The notes: a model not told the origin generated them from the letters alone. Positions 18,801 through 26,738 are shown, numbered from the stretch's first letter. The stretch: 64,000 nucleotides of DNA from Streptomyces sp. NBC_01237 (GCF_035917275.1 NZ_CP108508.1:6510001-6574000), one strand, 5' to 3'. Program-made: numbers and translations.

Positions 18801-19753
18801 GCGCTGTCCCCGGTGGTCCCGTAGATCGTGTTGAACGAGGTGAGGGCCCGGGATTCCTTCGCCAGCGCGTTCTGACCGAACTGCTGGTCGTTCGGGTTGA
18901 GGTGCGGCTCCTTGACGCTGCCGCCGGGAAGCGCCGCGGCGATGATCGCCCGCTGGACCGAGGCGTACTCCTTGGCGGACGAGAACGCCGCCAGTGCACG
19001 GGTCCGCTTGATCATCTCCGGGTTGCTGGTCGCCTGCGCCATGTCCTGCGAGAGGCTCAGCAGCGAGGTGATCAGCTGGCTGTACTGGTCGATCGTGTTG
19101 AGACTCGGGGAGCCCTCCGCGTACGCCGTCTTGCGGATCGTGCGGATGTCGCCGAGCAGCGACGCGATCTGGGCGACGCTCGCGTGGATGCCTTCGAGCG
19201 CCTCGTCGCCCTGGGCGTCGCCGATGGCGTTCGTGGCGTCGAAGAACGCGTCCTTGGCCCGGTCGGTCTTCTTCCGGGGTTCGGTGACCTTGTAGTCGGT
19301 CGCCTTCGACTTGTTGGACAGCGGACCGGCCGACTGGTCGCGCTCCACCTGGAGGGCCTGGGCGAGCGTGGTCGCCTGCTTGGTCATCCTCGTCAGCAGC
19401 TGCATGTGCTCCAGCTGCTGCATGTCGTTCATCGACTCGTTGATGCGCAGTCCGCCCAGCGTGGTCGCGGCGACCACCGGAAGGGCGAGGAGGGAGACCA
19501 GACGGGTGCTGATGCGCCAGTTACGCAGCGCTATTCGCGACCCCGTGTTGATCGGGCCGCGGGACTTGAGGGGAGTGGCCGGCTCGCCGCCGCCGCCCGT
19601 CGTCGTGTCCGGGCGCTGCGCACGGTCGCCGCCTTCACCGGCTGCGGCCGGTCCGGGGTTCTGGGCGTGCTGGGGGGAGGAACCGCGGTCGGTCCCGCCG
19701 CGCGGCTCCTGTTCCGCCGGAGCACTGCCATCCCTCTTGAAACGTCCCTGCAC
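15893..19753 (-). CDS. cvnA: Conservon sensor histidine-kinase-like protein CvnA (second conservon)
   Basis: A 1,286-residue membrane sensor with the same plan as the first CvnA. A 75-residue Gly/Pro-rich N-terminus is followed by a membrane segment (STRLVSLLALPVVAATTLGG), a nitrate/nitrite-sensor-like extracytoplasmic domain, a second membrane segment (VILLVLGVSLVGAFVVA), HAMP, the HLATRMRRN helix and HATPase_c (ELLENATSF, DTGIGLS). A disordered tail of about 500 residues is rich in Gly/Pro/Gln, and the end RRVPRANLVPG is shared. GTG 19753 is my start choice, with GAGG 11 bases upstream; the frame is open to 19945 and could add 64 residues. Confidence 0.88.
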   Translation of the reverse strand: MQGRFKRDGSAPAEQEPRGGTDRGSSPQHAQNPGPAAAGEGGDRAQRPDTTTGGGGEPATPLKSRGPINTGSRIALRNWRISTRLVSLLALPVVAATTLGGLRINESMNDMQQLEHMQLLTRMTKQATTLAQALQVERDQSAGPLSNKSKATDYKVTEPRKKTDRAKDAFFDATNAIGDAQGDEALEGIHASVAQIASLLGDIRTIRKTAYAEGSPSLNTIDQYSQLITSLLSLSQDMAQATSNPEMIKRTRALAAFSSAKEYASVQRAIIAAALPGGSVKEPHLNPNDQQFGQNALAKESRALTSFNTIYGTTGDSAAELTAPLDNGNPEINAANMYAKRVLDTTSDLNDTKKVRSYLDWYDQSSTKINAMQTIEATLLSDMEAKARELREASQREAIVNGAVILLVLGVSLVGAFVVARSMIRSLRRLQDTATRVAQDRLPELVKQLSETDPQDVDTSVESVGVHSRDEIGQVAAAFDDVHREAVRLAAEQALLRGNVNAMFTNLSRRSQGLIQRQLSLISELESREADPDQLSSLFKLDHLATRMRRNGENLLVLAGEEPGRRWTRPVPLVDVLRAAASEVEQYERIELAAVPATEVAGRVVNDLVHLLAELLENATSFSSPQTKVRVTGHALPDGRVLVEIHDTGIGLSPEDLAAINERLAAPPTVDVSVSRRMGLFVVGRLSLRHGIRIQLRPSDSGGTTALVMLPVDVAHGGKQPVPKQGPGQHSGAPGGLLAGTGPGPGSAPRPGLGGGPSAPPAKGLGTGPGSSRGQVGAGNGPRAALPSRDTGPRQPQSQQNNGPQNPGQQNPGQQGPGRPNQAPQGGPQDFPRQEPQRHGGGLSGAFGGGARLGARGQGENPGRTDSGQPNLFGHGGPAPQGPNARQGQFAPQDPFAPQDPFAQQGRNNGPVPPQQPQQPLQGQNGPGAQGGLQQPGGPGRQLPPPGGPRAELPGGNPQPQRPQAASWGVEEQGAQRRTPLDAPRGHEEPDSTGRFARPAGLGQDAGPGQDRPFDAPPVRRRPMDDRQGPGATSEFARPDFSAPQAPQFPQAPQFPQSDAQDPASTAQFARPDFNAPRPQDQGLPAPRQRDRDDSDFGVPRPSASPAGEAPHRPMLPQQPQPEALPPAGPGDGRTPLYDTLETNWFHGPQQGGQQPPAAEPQAPGALDSGAPLAPMPRREAADTGATASWRASPNDELVRQAERVKKPAAGGVTTSGLPRRVPRANLVPGTAQQQNHQTGPQVSRAPDDVRGRLTNLRRGIQQGRQANNGQSTGSFQLGPTHQQER

Positions 19754-20332
19754 TAGCGTCGCAACCTCTGGACCAGGCGTCCCCTCCGCCAGGCGGGTGG
19801 GACGGTGTCGGCGTCGTGGAGCGCTGGACGCGCCCCATGGTGGTCGTGAGTGACCGGCGTTCTCCCCCTCCCGCCGCCACTCGGCGCTGCGTTGCGCCCC
19901 TGCGCGCCGGCCTGAAACCCGCGGCGGTGCGTGGAATTCCAGCACAGTGCCGGATCTCCAACAAGGCCCACGTACCGGGCTGTGACCTGGGTGACACGTT
20001 GTGATGAGGGAGTAACAAGCAGTGCAGAGTGTTCATGGTTAAATCGGACTATTAGGGAGGACTTGAAGGCCGGTGGGGGGTGTCCCAGTCGGCATGATCA
20101 GGAGCGGAATGGTTGATTCAGTGGTGCAATGTCCGTTTCCTGAAGCAGGGTCAGCTGACCGGTATGTTCGAATTGTCGATAACTTCGTGAGCAAACTCAC
20201 ATGATGATCGTCGTCTCTTCCCTGCTGCTGCGGGGAATTGGATGTTTAGCCTGACGCTTTACTAGGGATGGCGAATCCGACAAGCCGGCGCCCCTCCGGG
20301 CGGCGCCCACACCGACAAGGTCCATACGGCAG
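19754..20332. other. Promoter-bearing region upstream of the second conservon
   Basis: About 580 bases between the minus-strand cvnA and the plus-strand 60-residue gene. The part from 19990 to 20275 is markedly AT-richer than its surroundings, as expected for promoters. GGTCAGCTGACC at 20149-20160 is a perfect 12-bp palindrome and a possible regulator site. No tRNA or recognisable protein was found. Confidence 0.55.
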
Positions 20333-20515
20333 ATGAAGACGACGATGATGTTCCGCAACATTGCCAACCCCCGGCGCACCACGCTGGCGCACCTCAAGGA
20401 CGCCGAAGCGCTGCAGACGCCGGAGCTGCCGGAGCACGCCGTCGACCTGCCCACCCAGACGGCCAACCCGCGCCGCACCATCCTGATGGAAGCGCCGGTC
20501 GCGACCGCGCGCTGA
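20333..20515 (+). CDS. Small 60-residue protein with a repeated ANPRRT motif
   Basis: I do not recognise a family. The peptide begins MKTTMMFRNI and contains ANPRRTTL and ANPRRTIL, 31 residues apart, with a central acidic stretch (LKDAEALQTPELPEH). ATG 20333 has no good ribosome site; ATGs at 20345 and 20348 are alternatives. It lies alone between the conservon and the FAH gene. The internal repeat and strongly coding-like base use suggest a real gene. A conserved peptide of similar position may exist in other Streptomyces. Confidence 0.6.
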   Translation: MKTTMMFRNIANPRRTTLAHLKDAEALQTPELPEHAVDLPTQTANPRRTILMEAPVATAR

Positions 20516-20597
20516 TCGGCGTGGCTGTCCCCCTCGCCCGCGTTAGCCTGGAGCGTCAGTCTTCAGTCAGCGAGCAAGTGAGGGGCGACAGCATCCC

Positions 20598-21383
20598 GTG
20601 CGCATCGCCAGGTTCTCCATCGACGGCAATGTCGCCTTCGGCGCCGTCGAGGGTCAGGGCACCGTGGAATCCGGTGACCTCGTCCTCGACATCATCAAGG
20701 GCATTCCGTACGCCGACTTCGAGCTCTCCGGCACCAAGGTCCCGCTGAACAAGGTCCGGCTGCTGCCCCCCGTGCTCCCCAACAAGGTCGTGGCCATCGG
20801 CCGCAACTACGCGGAGCACGCCGCCGAACTCGGCAACGAGGTCCCCGATGTCCCGGTCGCCTTCTTCAAGCCCACCACCTCGGTGATCGGCTCGGGCGAC
20901 GCGATCGAGTACCCCTCCTTCTCCAACGAGCTGCACCACGAGGCCGAGCTGGCCGTGGTCATCGGCCGTATGTGCCGCGAAGTTCCGCGCGAGCGCGTCA
21001 AGGACGTCATCTTCGGCTACACCTGCGCCAACGACGTCACCGCGCGTGACGCCCAGCTGCGCGAGAAGCAGTGGGCCAGGGCCAAGGGCTTCGACACCTC
21101 CTGCCCGCTCGGCCCCTGGGTGGAGACCGACCTCGATCCGCACGACCTCACCATTCAGGCGACGGTCAACGGCGAGCAACGGCAACTGGGCCGTACGAGC
21201 GACATGGTCCGCTCGATCGAGGACATCGTCGTCCACATCACGGAAGCCATGACCCTGCTTCCGGGCGATGTGATCCTCACCGGAACTCCCGCAGGGGTCG
21301 GTCCCCTGCACGTCGGCGACGAGGTCGCCGTCACCATCGAAGGCATCGGCACTCTCACCAACAAGGTGATCAAGCGTGGTTAA
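20598..21383 (+). CDS. Fumarylacetoacetate hydrolase (FAH) family protein
   Basis: A 261-residue enzyme of the FAH/HpcE superfamily, metal-dependent hydrolases, isomerases or decarboxylases of 2-oxo acids. The metal-site pattern is visible: [11 protein letters not shown] carries the E-x-E type ligand, DVTARDAQ the third acidic region, and TGTPAGVGP the closing loop. The specific reaction (for example 2-hydroxyhepta-2,4-diene-1,7-dioate isomerase or acylpyruvate hydrolase) cannot be fixed. GTG 20598 is the start. The stop overlaps the gltX start by 8 bases, so the pair is co-translated. Confidence 0.9.
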   Translation: MRIARFSIDGNVAFGAVEGQGTVESGDLVLDIIKGIPYADFELSGTKVPLNKVRLLPPVLPNKVVAIGRNYAEHAAELGNEVPDVPVAFFKPTTSVIGSGDAIEYPSFSNELHHEAELAVVIGRMCREVPRERVKDVIFGYTCANDVTARDAQLREKQWARAKGFDTSCPLGPWVETDLDPHDLTIQATVNGEQRQLGRTSDMVRSIEDIVVHITEAMTLLPGDVILTGTPAGVGPLHVGDEVAVTIEGIGTLTNKVIKRG

Positions 21384-22890
21384 CGGACCCACCCCCGAGC
21401 TCTCGGCTCCGCTCGACGAGCAGGGGACACCCATTCGCGTACGTTTCTGTCCCTCCCCGACCGGCAACCCCCATGTGGGTCTGGTCCGGACCGCCCTGTT
21501 CAACTGGGCCTTCGCCCGGCACAACAAGGGCACCCTGGTCTTCCGCATCGAGGACACCGACGCGGCGCGCGACTCCGAGGAGTCGTACGACCAGCTGCTC
21601 GACTCGATGCGCTGGCTCGGCCTCGACTGGGACGAGGGCCCCGAGACCGGCGGCCCGCACGCCCCGTACCGCCAGTCGCAGCGCATGGACATCTACAAGG
21701 ACGTCGCCGACAAGCTCCTCGCGGCCGGTCACGCGTACCACTGCTACTGCACCACCGAGGAGCTCGACACCCGCCGCGACGCCGCCCGTGCGGCCGGCAA
21801 GCCGTCCGGGTACGACGGACACTGCCGCGACCTCACGGCCGAGCGGATCGCCGCGTACCGGGCCGAGGGCCGCACCTCCATCGTCCGTTTCCGGATGCCC
21901 GACGAGGCGCTCACCTTCACCGACCTGGTCCGCGGCGACATCACCGTCCAGCCGGAGAACGTGCCGGACTACGGCATCGTCCGGGCCAACGGCGCCCCGC
22001 TCTACACGCTGGTCAACCCGGTCGACGACGCGCTGATGGAGATCACCCACGTCCTGCGCGGCGAGGACCTGCTCTCCTCCACCCCGCGCCAGATCGCCCT
22101 GTACCGGGCACTCATCGAGCTGGGCATCGCCAAGGACACCCCGGCCTTCGGCCACCTCCCGTACGTCATGGGCGAGGGCAACAAGAAGCTGTCCAAGCGC
22201 GACCCGCAGGCTTCGCTCAACCTCTACCGCGAGCGCGGCTTCCTCCCCGAGGGGCTGCTGAACTACCTCTCGCTGCTGGGCTGGTCGATCGCCGAGGACC
22301 GCGACATCTTCACCATGGACGAGATGGTCGCGGCGTTCGACATCAAGGACGTCAACGCCAACCCGGCCCGCTTCGACCTCAAGAAGTGCGAGCACATCAA
22401 CGCCGAGCACGTACGCAGGCTCGACGTGAAGGCGTTCACCGAGGCGTGCGGCCCCTGGCTCAGGGCCCCGTTCGCCCCGTGGGCCCCGGAGTCCTTCGAC
22501 GCGGAGAAGTTCGCGGAGATCGCCCCGCACGCCCAGACGCGGGTCACCGTCCTCTCGGACATCACCGACAACGTCGACTTCCTCTTCCTCGACGAGCCGG
22601 TCGAGGACGAGGCGTCCTGGACCAAGGCGATGAAGGAGGGCTCCGACGCCCTGCTGACCACGGCCCGTGCCAACCTGGCCGCCGCCGAGTGGAACGCCGA
22701 GGCCCTGAAGAACGCCGTGCTCACCGCCGGTGAGGCGCACGGCCTGAAGCTCGGCAAGGCCCAGGCCCCGGTCCGCGTGGCCGTCACCGGCCGTACGGTC
22801 GGCCTGCCGCTCTTCGAGTCCATGGAGATCCTGGGCCGCGAGAAGAGCCTCGCCCGGGTGGACGCGGCACTGGCGAAACTGGCCGGCTGA
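21376..22890 (+). CDS. gltX: Glutamyl-tRNA synthetase
   Basis: A 504-residue class I aminoacyl-tRNA synthetase charging tRNA-Glu. The HIGH signature appears as [11 protein letters not shown] near residue 27 and KMSKS as KLSKRD near 274. The anticodon-binding alpha-helical C-terminus is complete. Actinobacteria lack GlnRS, so this enzyme is expected to be non-discriminating and to also form Glu-tRNA-Gln for amidation; that part is family knowledge. GTG 21376 overlaps the FAH gene end. The tRNA-Gln and tRNA-Glu genes lie only 2.5 kb downstream. Confidence 0.97.
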   Translation: MVNGPTPELSAPLDEQGTPIRVRFCPSPTGNPHVGLVRTALFNWAFARHNKGTLVFRIEDTDAARDSEESYDQLLDSMRWLGLDWDEGPETGGPHAPYRQSQRMDIYKDVADKLLAAGHAYHCYCTTEELDTRRDAARAAGKPSGYDGHCRDLTAERIAAYRAEGRTSIVRFRMPDEALTFTDLVRGDITVQPENVPDYGIVRANGAPLYTLVNPVDDALMEITHVLRGEDLLSSTPRQIALYRALIELGIAKDTPAFGHLPYVMGEGNKKLSKRDPQASLNLYRERGFLPEGLLNYLSLLGWSIAEDRDIFTMDEMVAAFDIKDVNANPARFDLKKCEHINAEHVRRLDVKAFTEACGPWLRAPFAPWAPESFDAEKFAEIAPHAQTRVTVLSDITDNVDFLFLDEPVEDEASWTKAMKEGSDALLTTARANLAAAEWNAEALKNAVLTAGEAHGLKLGKAQAPVRVAVTGRTVGLPLFESMEILGREKSLARVDAALAKLAG

Positions 22891-22909
22891 CCGCTACCGC
22901 TTCACCACC

Positions 22910-22945
22910 ATGGGGTGGCCGCTCCCGAGGGAGCGGCCACCCCAT
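22910..22945. terminator. Bidirectional terminator between gltX and the TetR gene
   Basis: A 16- to 17-bp perfect stem (ATGGGGTGGCCGCTCCC and its complement) with a very short loop lies 20 bases after the gltX stop and just before the end of the convergent TetR gene. It serves both. Confidence 0.85.
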
Positions 22946-22958
22946 CGGCGTTCCGCCG

Positions 22959-23564
22959 TCAGACGGCGTCCAGCGCCGGGGCGATGACCGTGAAGGCCCG
23001 GTCGGTCAGCGCGGCCGGATCCTCGGCGCCCTCACTGCCGCTCCACCGCTGCAGCACGGTGTCGAAGGCGGCCAGCGCCATTCCCGCCGCCAGCCGCGGG
23101 TACAGGTCGGTCTCGGCATCGAGCCCCGCGCGGCGTGCCAGCTCCGCCGCGAGGTCGTCGCGCCACCGCGCCTGGTGCTCCAGGAAGCGGGCGCGCAGGG
23201 CAGGGGTACGCAGAATCAGCCGCACCACGCGAAGCGCCCGCTCGGAGTGGTCGGCGCAGGCGGACATCGCGGCCCAGACGGCGTGCCGCAGCGCCACGGA
23301 GGGCGGTTCCCCGACGGGCCGGGAGGCCAGCTCCGCGTGCATGCCGGTCCCCATCCCGGCCAGGAACTGGACGACCACGTCCTCCTTGGACGCGAAGTAC
23401 CGGAAGAACGTGCGCTTGGACACCCCGGCCGCGGCGACGATCTCGTCCACGGTGACGGCGTCGAACCCCCGCAGCGCGAGCAGTTGCAGCGCCGCTTCGG
23501 TCAACTCGTTCGCGACGAGCTGACGTTTGCGCTGGGCGAGGCTGACTTCGGGGGGAGGGCTCAC
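22959..23564 (-). CDS. TetR-family transcriptional regulator
   Basis: A 201-residue repressor-type protein. The N-terminal helix-turn-helix reads LTEAALQLLALRGFDAVTVDEIVAAAGVSKR followed by TFFRYFASKEDVV, the classic TetR pattern. The C-terminal helical ligand domain belongs to the MftR-like group (family guess). GTG 23564 is chosen; ATG 23588 in frame would add eight residues but reaches the operator. It is divergent from the SDR oxidoreductase, with a 35-bp inverted repeat between, so it probably represses that gene and itself. Confidence 0.9.
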   Translation of the reverse strand: MSPPPEVSLAQRKRQLVANELTEAALQLLALRGFDAVTVDEIVAAAGVSKRTFFRYFASKEDVVVQFLAGMGTGMHAELASRPVGEPPSVALRHAVWAAMSACADHSERALRVVRLILRTPALRARFLEHQARWRDDLAAELARRAGLDAETDLYPRLAAGMALAAFDTVLQRWSGSEGAEDPAALTDRAFTVIAPALDAV

Positions 23565-23590
23565 CCCGTGATCGTATCGCCATGCCATGG

Positions 23591-23625
23591 ATGGCACTCG
23601 GTATCTTCTTGACACCAAGTGCCAT
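23591..23625. promoter_or_regulatory. TetR operator overlapping the SDR promoter
   Basis: Two 15-base arms (23591-23605 and 23611-23625, outer half ATGGCACT/AGTGCCAT) pair with two mismatches around TTCTT. A TTGACA at 23609-23614 sits inside the operator. A weak -10 (CACTGT, 23632-23637) 17 bases later would place the transcript start at or next to the SDR ATG at 23645, giving a leaderless mRNA. Repressor binding would directly block the -35. Confidence 0.75.
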
Positions 23626-23644
23626 CTTCGGCACTGTCTGCCGT

Positions 23645-24793
23645 ATGACACAGAAGCAGCGCTGGACCGCCGAACGGATCCCGGACCAGTCCACGAGGGT
23701 GTTCGTCGTCACCGGGGCCAACAGCGGCCTCGGCCTGGCCACCACCCGGGCACTCGCCCGCCGGGGAGGGCGGGTGATCCTCGCGGTGCGCGACGAGGCG
23801 AAGGGCCACCGCGCGGCCGCCGGGATCACCGCCGAGCAGCCCGACGCGGCCCTGGAGGTGCGCCGCCTCGACCTGGCCGACCTCGACTCGGTCCGCGCCT
23901 TCGCCGCCGGGCTGCACGCCGACCATCGGCGGCTGGACGTGCTCGTCAACAACGCGGGCGTCCTGGCGCCGCCCCGCACCCTGAGCGCGCAGGGCCACGA
24001 GCTCCAGTTCGCGGCCCATCACCTGGGGCACTTCGCCCTCACCGGGCTGCTGCTGGACCTCCTCACCGCCGGGCGCGACCCCCGGGTCGTCACGGTCAGC
24101 TCGGTCAACCACCACAAGGGACGGCTGGACTTCGACGACCTCACCGGCGAGCGCGGCTACTCGCCGATGGGCTTCTACAACGGGTCGAAGTTCGCCAACG
24201 CCGTCTTCGGGCGGGAACTCCACCGCCGCCTGACCGGGGCCGGCAGCCCCGTGCGCAGCGTGCTCGCCCACCCCGGCTACACCGCCACCAACCTCCAGAG
24301 GGGCGCGCCGGTCCGCCTGTGGCGGGTCGTGCTCGGCCGCATCGGCAACCCGCTGCTCGCCCAGGGCCCCGACGCGGGGGCGCTGCCGCAGCTGTACGCG
24401 GCGACGGCCCCGGACGTGGAGGGCGGCGAGTTCATCGGCCCCGGCGGCCCGGCGGAACTGCGGGGCGCCCCGACCCGGGTGCGGCTGTCCCCGCGCGGCC
24501 GACACCGGGACCGCCCGCCGCCTGTGGGAGCTGTCGGAACGCCTGACCGACGTACGGATCGCGCTCCCGGCGCCCGGACTGCCCCCGCGCGCCGGGTGAC
24601 GGTCTGGCTCCCCGGCGGGCCCCCGGCTAACCTCGGCGCATGCCGATCCGAGCAGTCCTCTGGGACATCGACGACACGATCTTCGACTATTCGGGCGCCG
24701 ACCGCATCGGCATGCAACGGCACCTGGAACGCGAGGGCCTGCCCAGCGGGTACACCTCCGTCGAGCAGGCCCTCGACGGGTGGCGGGCGGTGA
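23645..24793 (+). CDS. Short-chain dehydrogenase/reductase with a probable C-terminal frameshift
   Basis: A classical SDR: TGANSGLG (cofactor glycines), LDLADLDSV, NNAG, the active-site region SSVNHHKGRLDF, and YNGSKFAN in place of YxxxK, so Tyr and Lys are present. Up to about residue 284 the frame is normal. After an apparent extra base near 24496-24499 the reading frame runs into a Pro/Arg/Thr-rich tail to 24793, overlapping the next gene by 150 bases. In the +1 frame the usual family end appears (TARRLWELSERLTDVRIALP) and stops at 24599, giving a normal 317-residue enzyme. Either a sequencing error or a genuine mutation. Confidence 0.85.
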   Translation: MTQKQRWTAERIPDQSTRVFVVTGANSGLGLATTRALARRGGRVILAVRDEAKGHRAAAGITAEQPDAALEVRRLDLADLDSVRAFAAGLHADHRRLDVLVNNAGVLAPPRTLSAQGHELQFAAHHLGHFALTGLLLDLLTAGRDPRVVTVSSVNHHKGRLDFDDLTGERGYSPMGFYNGSKFANAVFGRELHRRLTGAGSPVRSVLAHPGYTATNLQRGAPVRLWRVVLGRIGNPLLAQGPDAGALPQLYAATAPDVEGGEFIGPGGPAELRGAPTRVRLSPRGRHRDRPPPVGAVGTPDRRTDRAPGARTAPARRVTVWLPGGPPANLGACRSEQSSGTSTTRSSTIRAPTASACNGTWNARACPAGTPPSSRPSTGGGR

Positions 24794-25359
24794 CCGATGT
24801 GCACTGGGCGCGGTGCGCCGCGGGGGAGACCGACTTCCTGGGGCAACGCCGCGACCGGGTGCGGGAATTCCTTTCCCAGGCGATGGAGGACGCCGAGGCC
24901 GACGAGTGGTTCGGCCGGCACGCGGCGCACTACGAGGCCGCCTGGACGCTCTTTCCCGATGTGGTGCCGGTGCTGGACCTGCTGGCGCGTGACTACCGGC
25001 ACGCGGTCCTGTCGAACTCCAGCCTCCACAACCAGCACCGCAAACTGACCGTGCTCGGTGTGCGGGACCGGTTCGAGGCGCTGGTGTGCGCCGTCGACCT
25101 GGGGATCTCCAAGCCGCACGCCGGCGCCTTCCACGCGGCCTGCGAGGAGCTCGGGCTCGCGCCGCACGAGGTGGCGTACGTGGGAGATGAGCCGGACATC
25201 GACGCGAGCGGCGCGGTCGCCGCCGGGCTGGCGGGGATCTGGCTGGACCGCCGGGGAAGGGGCGGACGGGAGGATCTTGTCCGGATCACCGGGCTCGATC
25301 AGCTTCCCGGGCTGCTGGCGGGCAATACCCGTTTTGGAGCGCCGGACACCTTCGGGTAA
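24640..25359 (+). CDS. HAD-superfamily hydrolase
   Basis: A 239-residue haloacid-dehalogenase-type phosphatase. Motif I is DIDDT (residues 9-13), motif II VLSNSS, motif III the Lys in ISKPHAGAF, and motif IV GDEPDIDASGAVAAG. The helical cap between motifs I and II is of the C1 type. The substrate is unknown. ATG 24640 begins just after the repaired SDR stop at 24599, which supports the frameshift reading of the neighbour. Confidence 0.9.
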   Translation: MPIRAVLWDIDDTIFDYSGADRIGMQRHLEREGLPSGYTSVEQALDGWRAVTDVHWARCAAGETDFLGQRRDRVREFLSQAMEDAEADEWFGRHAAHYEAAWTLFPDVVPVLDLLARDYRHAVLSNSSLHNQHRKLTVLGVRDRFEALVCAVDLGISKPHAGAFHAACEELGLAPHEVAYVGDEPDIDASGAVAAGLAGIWLDRRGRGGREDLVRITGLDQLPGLLAGNTRFGAPDTFG

Positions 25360-25446
25360 TGTTCTTCCTGCGCCGCCCGAGCGGGCCGAAAGATCCGGCC
25401 GGGAAGCGCAGACAGAAATAAGACTCCTCCGGGGGTTGCGTTTCAG

Positions 25447-25518
25447 TGGGCTATGGTGTAATTGGCAACACTACGGTTTCTGGTACCGTCATTCTAGGTT
25501 CGAGTCCTGGTAGCCCAG
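25447..25518 (+). tRNA. tRNA-Gln (CTG)
   Basis: A 72-base cloverleaf. Acceptor TGGGCTA pairs with TAGCCCA, discriminator G; the anticodon stem ACGGT/ACCGT carries loop TTCTGGT with anticodon CTG at 25480-25482; the T arm is present (GGTTCGAGTCC). CCA is not encoded. Identical to the copy at 25775. Confidence 0.97.
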
Positions 25519-25556
25519 CGCACGTCAGCAGTAAATCGCAAATCAGTAGTAAACAC

Positions 25557-25629
25557 GCCCCCGTTGTGTAGCGGCCTAGCACGCTGCCCTCTCACGGCAG
25601 TAGCGCCGGTTCGAATCCGGTCGGGGGTA
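25557..25629 (+). tRNA. tRNA-Glu (CTC), copy 1
   Basis: A 73-base cloverleaf. Acceptor GCCCCCG pairs with CGGGGGT, discriminator A; the anticodon stem CTGCC/GGCAG carries loop CTCTCAC with anticodon CTC at 25591-25593; the T loop is GGTTCGAATCC. CCA is not encoded. Confidence 0.97.
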
Positions 25630-25689
25630 CAGATCCTTCCCGCGAGAACATCTGGGTCGCACCCACGTTCTTGATGCAGGATCGCTAGG

Positions 25690-25762
25690 GCCCCCGTTGT
25701 GTAGCGGCCTAGCACGCTGCCCTCTCACGGCAGTAGCGCCGGTTCGAATCCGGTCGGGGGTA
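25690..25762 (+). tRNA. tRNA-Glu (CTC), copy 2
   Basis: Identical in sequence to copy 1, 133 bases downstream; anticodon CTC at 25724-25726. The spacer before it is unrelated to the other spacers. Confidence 0.97.
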
Positions 25763-25774
25763 CTTGTCACACCA

Positions 25775-25846
25775 TGGGCTATGGTGTAATTGGCAACACT
25801 ACGGTTTCTGGTACCGTCATTCTAGGTTCGAGTCCTGGTAGCCCAG
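25775..25846 (+). tRNA. tRNA-Gln (CTG), copy 2
   Basis: Identical to the first tRNA-Gln; anticodon CTG at 25808-25810. Only 12 bases separate it from the preceding tRNA-Glu, so processing from a common transcript is expected. Confidence 0.97.
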
Positions 25847-25866
25847 CGCAAGTCAGCAGTGAACAC

Positions 25867-25939
25867 GCCCCCGTTGTGTAGCGGCCTAGCACGCTGCCCT
25901 CTCACGGCAGTAGCGCCGGTTCGAATCCGGTCGGGGGTA
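25867..25939 (+). tRNA. tRNA-Glu (CTC), copy 3
   Basis: Identical to the other two tRNA-Glu copies; anticodon CTC at 25901-25903. It is the last gene of the cluster and is followed 16 bases later by a strong hairpin. Confidence 0.97.
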
Positions 25940-25955
25940 CAACAGAGCAGTACGG

Positions 25956-25985
25956 GAAGGCCCTTCACCTCGGTGGAGGGCCTTC
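25956..25985. terminator. Terminator of the tRNA cluster
   Basis: A 13-bp stem (GAAGGCCCTTCAC with GTGGAGGGCCTTC, one G-T pair) with a CTCG tetraloop, followed by TTCCGTT. It ends the tRNA operon and can also terminate the convergent MerR gene. Confidence 0.85.
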
Positions 25986-26004
25986 TTCCGTTCCGGGGCG
26001 GCGG

Positions 26005-26646
26005 CTACAGCCCGTACCGCCGGGCCGACTCCTCGCCCTGGGCCAGCCTGCGCAGCGACATCAGCAGCGGCTCGTAGAGCACGGCCGAGGCGATGGCGTT
26101 CTCGACCTGCTCCGCCTCGGAGGCGTACGTCTCCATCTCGTCCAGATCGTGCACGGCCGCCTGTTCCATGATGCGGGCCTGCCGGGTCAAGTACGCGATG
26201 TCACAGGGGTATCCGAGCTTGCCGAGGGTGGCCACGGAAGCGACCAGCGACCGGTGGACGGGGGAGAGGTCGCCGAGTTCCAGCGCGGTTTCCCAGCCCA
26301 ACTCGCCGAGCAGCCGGGTCACCTCGGCGCGGGCGGTGGCCGTCTCCGGGGCGTCCTCGTCGGGATCGGGGCCGTGCGGCAGGGCCCACAGAGCGGCGCC
26401 CAGACGGATCGTCCGGCCCAGCGACTCGTCGTCGACATGGGCCAGCACCTCGCGGGCCGTGGCCACCGGCAGGCGCCCGATCTGGATCAGCGCCCGCACC
26501 AGACGCAGCCGGCGCAGATGCCCCTCGTCGTACTCGGCCTGCGTCGCGCTGATCCGCCTGCCCGGCGGCAGCAGCCGCTCGCGCAGGTAGTACTTGATCG
26601 TCGCCGTCGAGACGCCGCTCTGTTCACTCAGTTCCGACAGTCGCAT
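26005..26646 (-). CDS. MerR-family transcriptional regulator
   Basis: A 213-residue regulator. The N-terminal winged helix reads MRLSELSEQSGVSTATIKYYLRERLL, then Y...HLRRLRLVRALIQIG, the standard MerR DNA-binding domain. The C-terminal 140 residues are an all-helical effector domain without the Cys residues of metal sensors. I use ATG 26646, preceded by GGAAGG; the frame continues to a TTG at 26694, but that would run through the palindromic operator. It is divergent from the DUF4188 gene. Confidence 0.88.
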   Translation of the reverse strand: MRLSELSEQSGVSTATIKYYLRERLLPPGRRISATQAEYDEGHLRRLRLVRALIQIGRLPVATAREVLAHVDDESLGRTIRLGAALWALPHGPDPDEDAPETATARAEVTRLLGELGWETALELGDLSPVHRSLVASVATLGKLGYPCDIAYLTRQARIMEQAAVHDLDEMETYASEAEQVENAIASAVLYEPLLMSLRRLAQGEESARRYGL

Positions 26647-26686
26647 TCTCTGCGCCTTCCCTTGCGCCGCCCCTTGGGTGGTGGAA

Positions 26687-26705
26687 CTATCCAATCATTG
26701 GATAG
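26687..26705. promoter_or_regulatory. MerR-type operator palindrome
   Basis: CTATCCAAT and ATTGGATAG form a perfect dyad around a single C (19 bp total) between the divergent MerR and DUF4188 genes. MerR regulators bind such dyads inside over-long promoter spacers and activate by distorting DNA. The dyad lies 41 bases upstream of the MerR ATG and 33 upstream of the DUF4188 ATG. Confidence 0.75.
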
Positions 26706-26738
26706 CGAAACTCTCCAACGGAACCAGGGGTGCACAGC

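Noticed and set aside
16793..19756. 987-codon plus-strand frame opposite the second cvnA
   Set aside because: Antisense shadow, same reasoning as for the first cvnA.
25447..25985. tRNA cluster as the integration site of the mobile element
   Set aside because: No integrase, no interrupted tRNA 3' end and no direct repeat of a tRNA end are found there; the element's repeats map to the CAP gene 3' end instead.
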